Origin: JBOGED01 sp050743625
GTDB taxonomy: Bacteria; Actinomycetota; Nitriliruptoria; Euzebyales; Egibacteraceae
Direction of reading: 5' to 3'
Assembly: GCA_050743625.1 (NCBI GenBank)
Contig: JBOGED010000370.1
Span: forward strand, 1-18,748
Length of the DNA stretch: 18,748 nt
Below the pieces are notes generated by a model that was not told the origin of the DNA, ran no database searches, and saw only the letters and a program-made list of their open reading frames with translations. Positions 1-6,700 of this stretch are shown piece by piece. Every line of letters begins with the position of its first letter. The stretch's first letter is position 1. A program made the position numbers and the translations under genes.

Positions 1-2128
1 CCGCCCACGCGCCGCGGATCCCGATGTCGGTCGGGTCGCGCTTCAGCTCGGCGGTGATGATGTCCTCGCCTACGGCTCCGACGGACGCGAGGTGACCGAC
101 GATGAACCAGCGCAGGTCGGTGTCGACGGCGAGGCCTTGGATGGTCACGCCGCCGTCGAGGAGCCCTCGCGCCGTCGCCGTGTCGTCGGACGTGGCAATC
201 AGGCACCGAGCCCAGAGGAGCTGCTCGTCGCTTCCGGACTTTGCCCGGTCCAAGGCATTGCGGGCGGTCTCGGCGACCAACGTGCGCATGGCGGGGCGGT
301 TCTCGGGATCTCCGTAGATCTGGATCGCGGACATGGCTTGGCGCAGCAATGTCTGGAGCACGCCGATGTCGTCCTCCGACTCGACCTGAGCCGCCACAAG
401 CCGGATAAACCGCCGGGTTGCGAGCTCCGCGTCGCGGGTCATGTCCCACACCGATCCCCAACACAGCGCTCGGGCCAGCGGGGACTCGATCCGCCCGAGC
501 CGCTCGACAAGCGTGGATACCGATCGGTCGTCGAATCGCACCTTGACATACGCGAAGTCGTCATCGTTCGGCAGCAGCAGCGCGGGGACAGGCTCCCCAA
601 CCAAGTCGGGCACCTCAGTGCGGCCGCCGGTGACGTCGAGCTCCACCCGATGGCGACGCGCAAGCCCACCATTCGACGGCTCGTAAAGCCCGATCGCCAA
701 GCGATGATCGCGCAGGTTCGGGTGCTCAGGCGGCGCTTCTTGCACCAGCGCGAAGGACGCGTAGCGGCCCTGATCGTCGACCGTGAACTCTGGGCGGAGC
801 GCGGCGAGCCCCGCGGTCTCCAGCCACTGCTCGGACCAGGAATGGAGGTCTCGTCCCGACGAGCGCTCCAACGCGGCGAGGAAGTCTCCCAGCTCGGCGT
901 TCGCGTACTCGTGCTCACGGAAGTACGCGCGCAGACCCGCCCAGAAGGCGTCGCGCCCCACCCAATGGACGAGCTGCTTCAGGACGGACGCGCCCTTCGC
1001 GTAGGTGATCCCGTCGAAGTGCGTGTGGACCATGTCCGTGTCCGTGATATCCGCCACGATCGGATGGGTCGTGGGGCGCTGATCCTCGCGGTAGGCCCAC
1101 GCCTTAAGTTGGTGCGCGAACTCTGCCCACGACTGCGTGAACCGCGTCGCCTCCGCGAGCGCGAAAGAGGCCGCGTAGGTGGCGAAGCTCTCGTTCAGCC
1201 ACAGATCGTCCCACCACCGCATCGTCACGAGATCGCCGAACCACATATGGGCCATCTCGTGAAGGATCGTGTTGGCGCGCTGCAGTCGCACGGCATCCGT
1301 GACCTTGGAGCGGAACACATAGCGCTCGGTGAACGTGACGCACCCGGCGTTCTCCATGGCGCCGAAGTTGAACTCGGGCACGAACAGCTGGTCGTATTTG
1401 CCGAAGGCGTAGGGATAGCCGAATAGCTCGGTGAAGAAGTCGAATCCCTGGCGGGTGATCTCAAGGATCTCGGCGTGGTCGAGATACTCAGCCAGCGACT
1501 GGCGGCAGTAGACGCCCAAGTCGATGTCGCCGTGAGCCTCTTGAAGGTGATGGTAGGGCCCGGCCACGATGGCGGCGATGTAGGTCGAGATCGGCGCCGT
1601 CGGCTCGAACCTCCACCGCGAGCCTTGCCGCTCGGCGCGGCCGTTGCTCACCACGACCCAATCGGCCGGTGCACGCACATCTAAGGCGAACGTGCCCTTC
1701 AGATCGGGTTGGTCGAAGCACGCAAACACATGATGTGCGTAGAACGGCTCGAATTGGGTGTGCAGATAGACGCGATTGTCGACTGGGTCGGCGAACCGGT
1801 GGAGGCCGACCCCGGAGCGTGAGTAGGCGCAACGTGCGTCCACGACCAGCTCGTTCTCCGCTTGGAGCTCGTTCAGCGACAGTCGACCGTGCGCGAACGC
1901 CTCGGGCGCCAAGTCGCGCCCGTTGAGCGTCGCGCGGTCGACGGCGACCGCTTGTAGGTCGACGAATGTGGAAGCCCCAGGTTGACGGGCGCGAAATCGC
2001 AAGGTGGTGCGGGTGCCGAACTCGGCCGCTCCCGTGTCCAGGTCCAGCGCCACGTCATACGAGACGTCGCTTAGCAGTTGCGCCCGCGCGCGGGCCTCGT
2101 CTCGGGTGAGGGTGTCCTTGGCTGACAC
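1..2128 (-). CDS. pepN: Aminopeptidase N (M1 family metallopeptidase), partial: C-terminus beyond window
   Basis: This zinc aminopeptidase removes N-terminal residues from peptides in the cytoplasm. Reading the minus strand from the GTG at 2128 gives an open frame to the window edge, about 709 residues. The exopeptidase motif GAMEN is at residues 256-260. The zinc motif HEMAH is at 290-294, and the third zinc ligand is the Glu of WLNESFA near 313. The N-terminal beta-domain (for example YSRSGVGLHRF, then CFDQPDLKG) and part of the C-terminal ERAP1-like helical domain are present. Actinobacterial PepN proteins are usually about 830-860 residues, so roughly 130 are missing off the left edge. 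The start is supported by GAAGGG upstream and by family-like sequence from the first residues. All motifs are intact. The long plus-strand frame at 92-1426 is its antisense shadow. Confidence 0.93.
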   Translation of the reverse strand, partial: MSAKDTLTRDEARARAQLLSDVSYDVALDLDTGAAEFGTRTTLRFRARQPGASTFVDLQAVAVDRATLNGRDLAPEAFAHGRLSLNELQAENELVVDARCAYSRSGVGLHRFADPVDNRVYLHTQFEPFYAHHVFACFDQPDLKGTFALDVRAPADWVVVSNGRAERQGSRWRFEPTAPISTYIAAIVAGPYHHLQEAHGDIDLGVYCRQSLAEYLDHAEILEITRQGFDFFTELFGYPYAFGKYDQLFVPEFNFGAMENAGCVTFTERYVFRSKVTDAVRLQRANTILHEMAHMWFGDLVTMRWWDDLWLNESFATYAASFALAEATRFTQSWAEFAHQLKAWAYREDQRPTTHPIVADITDTDMVHTHFDGITYAKGASVLKQLVHWVGRDAFWAGLRAYFREHEYANAELGDFLAALERSSGRDLHSWSEQWLETAGLAALRPEFTVDDQGRYASFALVQEAPPEHPNLRDHRLAIGLYEPSNGGLARRHRVELDVTGGRTEVPDLVGEPVPALLLPNDDDFAYVKVRFDDRSVSTLVERLGRIESPLARALCWGSVWDMTRDAELATRRFIRLVAAQVESEDDIGVLQTLLRQAMSAIQIYGDPENRPAMRTLVAETARNALDRAKSGSDEQLLWARCLIATSDDTATARGLLDGGVTIQGLAVDTDLRWFIVGHLASVGAVGEDIITAELKRDPTDIGIRGAWA

Positions 2129-2314
2129 GAGTATGGACCCTTCTCGCTTGTCGGCTTTCCTGTCGCGGCTCCCACAACCCCGGAATGCTAGACCGCGGCG
2201 CATCCCCCGCGCGCCCCTGGGGTGCGAATCCTTTGGTTTGGAGCGGTGAGGCGCCGAGCGCGCGTCGGTCGGCGACCTTGCGCCTACACCTCCACCCGAT
2301 CCGTGCATCCAGGG

Positions 2315-4333
2315 TTACGGTTGGACCCACATCTCCCAAGCGGGTGCGCGCTGACCAGTCTCTTCTGTGCCGCCCCTGCGCACGCCGGCGTCGAGCGCGA
2401 CGATGATCGAGCTCTCGGGCGCTGCCCAGGCGATCCGGGTGGCCGCGGTGCGCAGACCCGTCTCGGTCGGCGAAACCGATACGACGAGAAGGTCCTCGGC
2501 GCGCGCGTGTGCGCCGATCGCCACGTGCTGTCTGCGGGCATCGTGACGCACGACGGGTCTCGTCTCGCCGCAGAGATCGTCGATCGCGCCGTCCTCGTTG
2601 TCGGTGAGGACCTCCATCCGGACTCCCGTACCACTCGCGACCCGCCGCGCGATCTCGGCGGCGAGTTGCACGCCAGGGCGGCGCGAGAGGGGAAGGTTGC
2701 CGGTGAAGACGCTCAGCAGGATCCGGTCGAAGCTATCCCCGGCCAGCCGTGTCACCGCCAGTGGTACCGAGGATCGACCGACGATCTCGTCGATCACGCT
2801 GCCGAACAGGCTCTCGCGGGTGCCGGTGTAGCCCTTCCAGCCGACGAGCATGAACGTCGCTTGATGCTCGACGATCGTGTGGAGCACACCGGCCGAGAGT
2901 GATCCGTCGATCCGCACCAGGCCGGTAGCCTCGACGCCCTGGGAAAGCGCCATCGACTCGGCACGAGCCGCCAGCACGCGGCTACGCTCCAACTCCTCGT
3001 CGCTGACCTCAGGCCCGACCACGGTGAGGGGCATCACGGTCCCCGACTCCGGTCGGGCGAGCAACGCGGCGAGACGGACGAGGCCCCGAGCGGATTCCGG
3101 ATTCGCCACCGGGACGAGCACCGACTCTCCCATCCCGCGTGGCCGGACCGGCGGGAGGGGCAGGCGCTGAGCCCATCGGTTCGCGGTCCAGGTCCCGACG
3201 ATGCAGGTGACGACGATGACCGGAACAACGGCGTGCACCATGGCGAGCCCGATCACCCCCGCGTCCAGCCCGACGGTGACGGCCGCGAGTGTGAGCGCCG
3301 CCTGCGTCACCGTCAAGCTGAACACTGTCCCGGTCTCAGCCGTGTTGAACCCCAGCCATCGCCGGGCGCCGAGGGCGGCCAGCCCCTTCGCGAGAAGGGC
3401 CACGGCGACGAACACCGTCGCCTGCAGGAGCAGTGGCCAATCGCCAACTACCGCTGGCGCGTCGATCAACATGCCGACCGAGACGAGATATATGGGGATC
3501 AGGAGCCCGGAGCCGAAGAGCTCGACGCGCTCGGACAGGATCCCCCCTCGTGGGACCAACCGGTTCAGCGCCAGGCCGGTGAGGTACGCGCCGAGAATCC
3601 CCTCCACGCCGACGATCTCAGCCACCGCGATCGCCCCGAACAGCGCCGACAACAGGAACAGGAACCGGACAGACCGGTCCTGCCCCATTCCGGCGAAGAA
3701 CCATCGAGCCACGCGTGGCAGTACCCAGAGCACGAACCAGCCGAAGACCGCGAGCTTCGGGACAAGCGTCGCCCATAGCAGCCAGTCCAGGGACGGCTGA
3801 GCCGCCCACAGGTCGAGGGCAAGCACGAGAAAGGCCGCCGTGTTCGCAACGATCGTCCCACCAACCGCGGCTTGCACCGACCGATCCTCGCCCAGCCCGA
3901 GCCGGTCGTACACCGGGTAGGCGACCACGCTGTGCAAGGCCCACCACGTACCCACGAGAATCGCCGCATACGCACCAAACCCAAGCAGCGCGGCGGCGGC
4001 AGCGCCCAGGGCCAGCGGCACCCCGAACACAAGCCCGCCTACGACCATCGACGATCGGCGTGCCGAGCGGAGCGCGTCCAGATCGAGCGCGAGGCCTACC
4101 TGGAATACCAGGTACAGCAACCCCAATTCGGCCAGGATCGACACAGTGCCGGTACGTGACAGCACTCCGAACACGCCCGGACCGATCAGCACCCCCGCGA
4201 TGACCAGCCCGATGATGCCCGGTACGCGCACCCGCTCGGCAAGCACCGGCGCCACCAGTACCAGTACCACCAACGTGGCGAAGACCAGGCTGGGTGATGT
4301 CAAGGGCAGTGACGGCAGCTCGAAGGCCGGCAA
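2315..4333 (-). CDS. KefB-type cation:proton antiporter with two C-terminal universal-stress-like domains
   Basis: This is an inner-membrane monovalent cation/H+ antiporter (CPA2 family) of 672 residues. Residues from about 10 to 390 are a run of roughly 12 hydrophobic helices with family features such as GIIGLVIAGVLIGPGVFG and VEGILGAYLTGLALNRLVPR. Residues 401-532 and 533-650 look like two Usp-type alpha/beta domains (MGESVLVPVANPES, FDRILLSVFTG) that may sense nucleotides or regulate the pore. The start is the TTG at 4333. It has a perfect AAGGAGG ribosome site 6 nt upstream (4340-4346), and the hydrophobic domain begins right after it. The frame stays open upstream to 4684, but that part is low-complexity and antisense to another gene, so I excluded it. 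The transported ion (K+ or Na+) cannot be told from sequence. It lies 186 bp upstream of pepN on the same strand. Confidence 0.9.
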   Translation of the reverse strand: MPAFELPSLPLTSPSLVFATLVVLVLVAPVLAERVRVPGIIGLVIAGVLIGPGVFGVLSRTGTVSILAELGLLYLVFQVGLALDLDALRSARRSSMVVGGLVFGVPLALGAAAAALLGFGAYAAILVGTWWALHSVVAYPVYDRLGLGEDRSVQAAVGGTIVANTAAFLVLALDLWAAQPSLDWLLWATLVPKLAVFGWFVLWVLPRVARWFFAGMGQDRSVRFLFLLSALFGAIAVAEIVGVEGILGAYLTGLALNRLVPRGGILSERVELFGSGLLIPIYLVSVGMLIDAPAVVGDWPLLLQATVFVAVALLAKGLAALGARRWLGFNTAETGTVFSLTVTQAALTLAAVTVGLDAGVIGLAMVHAVVPVIVVTCIVGTWTANRWAQRLPLPPVRPRGMGESVLVPVANPESARGLVRLAALLARPESGTVMPLTVVGPEVSDEELERSRVLAARAESMALSQGVEATGLVRIDGSLSAGVLHTIVEHQATFMLVGWKGYTGTRESLFGSVIDEIVGRSSVPLAVTRLAGDSFDRILLSVFTGNLPLSRRPGVQLAAEIARRVASGTGVRMEVLTDNEDGAIDDLCGETRPVVRHDARRQHVAIGAHARAEDLLVVSVSPTETGLRTAATRIAWAAPESSIIVALDAGVRRGGTEETGQRAPAWEMWVQP

Positions 4334-4403
4334 GGCCGTCCTCCTTGCGATGGCGGGCCGGTAGAAGCAGTCACAGCCTACGCCCGTGTGCTCCTCCTCC
4401 AAG

Positions 4404-4418
4404 CCTACCCAGGGTAGG
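4404..4418. promoter_or_regulatory. 15-bp perfect palindrome in divergent intergenic region
   Basis: CCTACCC, one base, then GGGTAGG. The two 7-bp arms are perfect and lie 71 bp upstream of the antiporter start and 10 bp upstream of the small plus-strand gene. The position between divergent genes fits an operator. No regulator is identified, and a short hairpin is the alternative. Confidence 0.4.
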
Positions 4419-4427
4419 GTCGGGCGC

Positions 4428-4736
4428 GTGCACAGATTCGATCCGCAAAGGGTGACCGCCGCCCAAACTGTCGCGCTTCGCGGTGTGGCCCCAGCCCGCC
4501 GAGTCGTGCTCACGGGAGGTTCGGCGGTGATCGCCGCCCTCATCGCCGCGCTTGCCGGTGTCCTGGAGCGCGGCTTGGCCGGACGACTCGTGGCGGGCAC
4601 CACGCTCGGGGCCCTTGTGGCGAGCCTGGTCGTCTTGGTGCCTAGCCGGTCCGCCTGCGCGGTCCGCCGCGCCGCCATGGGCACCCTGTTCCAGCTGGGT
4701 TTCCTCGCCGCCCTCTGGCTCCTGGGCAGCAGCTAG
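4428..4736 (+). CDS. Small hydrophobic membrane protein, unknown function
   Basis: I do not recognise this protein. The GTG at 4428 gives 102 residues, and an earlier in-frame GTG at 4386 would give 116. Three hydrophobic stretches lie near residues 25-45, 52-70 and 82-100 (the last is GTLFQLGFLAALWLL). They are separated by Arg-rich turns, as in small polytopic membrane proteins. Third codon positions are mostly G or C, like neighbouring genes, which supports real coding. AGGGT about 10 bp before 4428 may be the ribosome site. It is divergent from the antiporter and ends 58 bp before the HTH gene. A resemblance to small AtpI-like proteins is only in general shape. A non-coding explanation remains possible. 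Confidence 0.45.
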   Translation: MHRFDPQRVTAAQTVALRGVAPARRVVLTGGSAVIAALIAALAGVLERGLAGRLVAGTTLGALVASLVVLVPSRSACAVRRAAMGTLFQLGFLAALWLLGSS

Positions 4737-4747
4737 CGCTGCCTTCT

Positions 4748-4765
4748 TGTCAACCACTGTTGACG
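4748..4765. promoter_or_regulatory. Operator-like inverted repeat 1 (GTCAA-N6-TTGAC), overlaps -35
   Basis: TGTCAA-N6-TTGACG forms an inverted repeat; the GTCAAC/GTTGAC arms are perfect over 6 bp. It covers the -35 hexamer at 4760-4765. The same layout recurs 27 bp downstream. Confidence 0.65.
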
Positions 4766-4788
4766 AAGGCCGTTCGTCAACGTAGATT
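4760..4788 (+). promoter_or_regulatory. Sigma-70-type promoter for the HTH/Clp-N unit, likely leaderless
   Basis: The -35 TTGACG (4760-4765), a 17-bp spacer and the -10 TAGATT (4783-4788) match the housekeeping consensus well. The ATG of the HTH gene begins at 4795, 7 bp after the -10. Transcription would therefore start at about the initiation codon and give a leaderless mRNA, which is common in Actinomycetota. There is no Shine-Dalgarno sequence before this ATG, in agreement. Confidence 0.75.
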
Positions 4789-4792
4789 GACG
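4775..4792. promoter_or_regulatory. Operator-like inverted repeat 2 (CGTCAA-N6-TTGACG), overlaps -10
   Basis: CGTCAA-N6-TTGACG has perfect 6-bp arms and covers the -10 hexamer and the DNA up to 2 bp before the ATG. It has the same half-site and spacing as the repeat 27 bp upstream. Binding here would block polymerase. Confidence 0.65.
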
Positions 4793-4794
4793 GT

Positions 4795-5019
4795 ATGGCT
4801 GATGCGACGAAGGTAGCGGCGGCGGCGTCGAGCAAAGACCCCGCCATCGGATTGGCAGCGGTGACCTCACTGCGGGCGCTGTTGGAGTCCCTCGAGGAGC
4901 TCCAGGTGACCAACGCCCGCGCTCAGGGCTGGTCCTGGCAGGAGATCGCCATCGCGCTCGGAGTAAGCAAGCAAGCCGTGCACAAGAAGCACCGCCACCT
5001 GCGCGGGCTGGGGAGGTAA
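4795..5019 (+). CDS. Small helix-turn-helix DNA-binding protein
   Basis: This is a 74-residue protein. Residues about 47-68 (WSWQEIAIALGVSKQAVHKKH) form a clear helix-turn-helix of the kind seen in sigma region 4 and AsnC/MarR-like small regulators. The N-terminal half is a helical, Ala/Leu/Glu-rich stretch suited to dimerisation. The start is ATG 4795, directly after the -10 box and so probably leaderless. The stop at 5017-5019 overlaps the GGGAGG ribosome site of the next gene, whose ATG is only 5 bp further on, so the two are co-transcribed and probably translationally coupled. I infer that it binds the twin inverted repeats over its own promoter and represses itself; the sequence does not prove this. 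A small HTH gene next to a Clp-N gene is, to my knowledge, a recurring actinobacterial arrangement. Confidence 0.88.
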   Translation: MADATKVAAAASSKDPAIGLAAVTSLRALLESLEELQVTNARAQGWSWQEIAIALGVSKQAVHKKHRHLRGLGR

Positions 5020-5024
5020 CGGGG

Positions 5025-5609
5025 ATGTTCGAACGCTTCACAGACCGCGCTCGCCACGTTGTGGTGCTCGCCCAAGAGGACGCGCGCATGCGAGGCCACC
5101 ATCACATCGGGACGGAGCACCTGCTGATGGGCCTGTACGGCGTCTCCGACGGGGTGGCGGCACATGTGCTCCAGAGCCTCGGCGTGTCCCGGGAGGACAT
5201 CCACAACGAGATCGCCAAGATCGTGGGGCCGGGGAGCTCCACGGGTGATCGCGACCGTGACGCGCTCGCCACCATCGGAATCGACCTCGACGAGGTGCGT
5301 AGGCAAATCGAGGAAGCCTTTGGCCCTGGCGCGTTGGAGCGCACCCGAGCGGGCCGGCGCCGCCCGTGCCGGACGCCTCTGGGCCATATCCCGTTCACTC
5401 GCCGCTCCAAGCACGCGCTAGAGCTGTCGCTCCGAGAGGCGCTCGGATTGCGCCACAACTACATCGGCACCGAGCACATCCTTCTCGGACTGCTTGCCCT
5501 ACGAGACGGGTTGGCCGGAAGGATGCTGCGATCGCGCGGCGTGACGTACGACGCGGCGCGCGCGGCCATCATGGCCCGCATCCAAGGAATGACAGGCACT
5601 TGCACTTAA
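5025..5609 (+). CDS. Tandem Clp-N (Clp repeat) domain protein without ATPase
   Basis: This is a 194-residue protein with two ClpC-type N-terminal repeats. Repeat 1 runs from about residue 2 to 65 (FERFTDRARHVVVLAQ, then IGTEHLLMGL at 28-37). Repeat 2 runs from about 123 to 190 (PFTRRSKHALELSLREA, then IGTEHILLGLL at 147-157). A charged linker joins them. In ClpC the same repeats bind adaptors and substrates, but here the Walker A/B AAA+ modules are absent. It therefore cannot unfold proteins alone. Likely roles are adaptor, decoy or regulator of the ClpC protease, as known for mycobacterial ClpC2, which has a Clp-N domain and binds cyclomarin-type compounds. GGGAGG (5011-5016) sits 8 bp before the ATG. 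It is the second gene of the unit with the HTH gene and is followed by a strong inverted repeat. Confidence 0.9.
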   Translation: MFERFTDRARHVVVLAQEDARMRGHHHIGTEHLLMGLYGVSDGVAAHVLQSLGVSREDIHNEIAKIVGPGSSTGDRDRDALATIGIDLDEVRRQIEEAFGPGALERTRAGRRRPCRTPLGHIPFTRRSKHALELSLREALGLRHNYIGTEHILLGLLALRDGLAGRMLRSRGVTYDAARAAIMARIQGMTGTCT

Positions 5610-5658
5610 GGCATACCTCATCGAGTTCAGCGGAAGCCACACTCTTCGAGAATCTCTC

Positions 5659-5704
5659 GGGGATGTGCGGGCGCGGGCATTGGCGCCCGGTGCCGCACAT
5701 CCCC
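5659..5704 (+). terminator. Strong inverted repeat after the Clp-N gene, probable terminator
   Basis: GGGGATGTGCGG (5659-5670) pairs perfectly over 12 bp with CCGCACATCCCC (5693-5704). Inside, GGGCGC (5669-5674) can alternatively pair with GCGCCC (5683-5688). It starts 50 bp after the Clp-N stop. No U-run follows, as is frequent in high-GC organisms, so termination is inferred from place and strength. Confidence 0.6.
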
Positions 5705-5749
5705 GTTCCCCCATCGAGGGTGCCTGTGGCGTAGGCCCTACATAATCGA

Positions 5750-5768
5750 GGATAGAGGCGCACTATCC
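5750..5768 (+). repeat. Short inverted repeat at the 5' end of the McrB-like gene
   Basis: GGATAG (5750-5755) and CTATCC (5763-5768) are perfect arms around a 7-nt loop and end 4 bp before the ATG at 5773. The only purine-rich, ribosome-site-like bases (GAGG, AGAGG) lie in or beside the left arm and loop, so folding could limit initiation. Weak evidence. Confidence 0.3.
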
Positions 5769-5772
5769 TTGC

Positions 5773-6606
5773 ATGACACGCATTCAGGGAACTGAAACCC
5801 AGTCTACGTACGCTGCGGCGGCGCATTTCGTAGAGTACGGGCTCGCGAACCCACTGAGCCTGTTCACGCCGGAGCAACCGGTGTGGACCTCGGAGACGCT
5901 CGGGGACCTGTATGAAAGGGACGAGACGGCCGACGACTCCACCGGTGGGGGATTCTGGCAGCGCCTGCGCCGGCGGCTGGAGGGTGCGCCGGCGGCGACT
6001 GTGCAACTCGCCGCCGAGCTTGCTTACGTCCACGTCCTGTTCGCCTCTGACCTGTCACCGACCAGCAAGAGGCGGGTCGTCACCGACACGCTCAGGTTGT
6101 CCGAAACGCCGCCAGACCTGCCAGCGCCGCTGAACGATGCGCTCGACTGTGGCCTTGCGGGCACAGGGGTGGCGTTCAAGCTCCGTCGTATGTCGCAACT
6201 GGGCCTCCTGATCATGGTGGCGATCCGGTGGTGGCAGCTGCCGACAGCTCACCGCCAGGCGGCGTTGGCCGACCCGCGGGAGTTCAAAACCTGGCTGTGG
6301 GCACTACCCCACCACGGCGCGTTCGCGCAGCGTGAGGCGCTGCTCCATCTCGTGCACCCAGACAGCTTCGAGCCGATCGTTTCGCCGACGATCAAGCAAC
6401 GCATCGTCCACTCGTTCAGCCGTCATGTCCCCGCCGGGGTCGATGATGTGGACGAGGCGCTCGCGGCCATCCGGAAGGTGCTTGAGCGACGCTCGGTTCA
6501 TGGCTCGACAATCCCCGATCTCCCGTCTTTGCTCGGGATAACCGTGTCAGGCCTGAATGGTTTGACGGATTCGAGGATCGGGTGCACGGTGGAGAATCCC
6601 CCGTGA
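5773..6606 (+). CDS. Solo N-terminal domain of McrB-like restriction ATPase (no AAA+ module)
   Basis: This is a 277-residue protein. Residues 190-212 (LLHLVHPDSFEPIVSPTIKQ and on) and the following DVDEALAAIRKVL match the recognition/linker region found at the N-terminus of many McrB-type 5-methylcytosine-restriction ATPases. There this region precedes an AAA+ GTPase/ATPase and a partner nuclease (McrC). Here the frame stops after about 277 residues. No Walker motif or McrC gene follows; the next gene is an unrelated amidohydrolase. It is therefore a stand-alone domain or the truncated remnant of a larger defence gene. The last 35 residues lose the family pattern, which favours truncation. 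The ATG at 5773 has no clear ribosome site. The family call rests on the one motif and is moderately sure. Confidence 0.6.
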   Translation: MTRIQGTETQSTYAAAAHFVEYGLANPLSLFTPEQPVWTSETLGDLYERDETADDSTGGGFWQRLRRRLEGAPAATVQLAAELAYVHVLFASDLSPTSKRRVVTDTLRLSETPPDLPAPLNDALDCGLAGTGVAFKLRRMSQLGLLIMVAIRWWQLPTAHRQAALADPREFKTWLWALPHHGAFAQREALLHLVHPDSFEPIVSPTIKQRIVHSFSRHVPAGVDDVDEALAAIRKVLERRSVHGSTIPDLPSLLGITVSGLNGLTDSRIGCTVENPP

Positions 6607-6653
6607 CGCGGTTCCGCAGGTTGACGCGGTTCGGGTCAAGTCAAGGAGTACGC

Positions 6654-6698
6654 ATGGCAGACGCTGGAGCAGGGCCGCAGCCACCGACACGAGGCTAG
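6654..6698 (+). CDS. Possible 14-codon leader ORF before the amidohydrolase
   Basis: ATG at 6654 encodes MADAGAGPQPPTRG and stops with TAG at 6696-6698, 2 bp before the amidohydrolase ATG. AAGGAG lies 6 bp before this ATG, a better ribosome site than that of the main gene. It could be a coupling leader, an old start of the downstream gene now in another frame, or chance. The frame is also open upstream to about 6506. Confidence 0.35.
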   Translation: MADAGAGPQPPTRG

Positions 6699-6700
6699 CG

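Noticed and set aside
92..1426. 444-residue plus-strand open frame
   Set aside because: It lies exactly antisense to the aminopeptidase N frame, which has all catalytic motifs; the plus-strand protein is Arg/Gly/Pro-rich low complexity.
4334..4684. N-terminal extension of the antiporter frame
   Set aside because: Low-complexity sequence before the AAGGAGG/TTG start and antisense to a plausible small gene.
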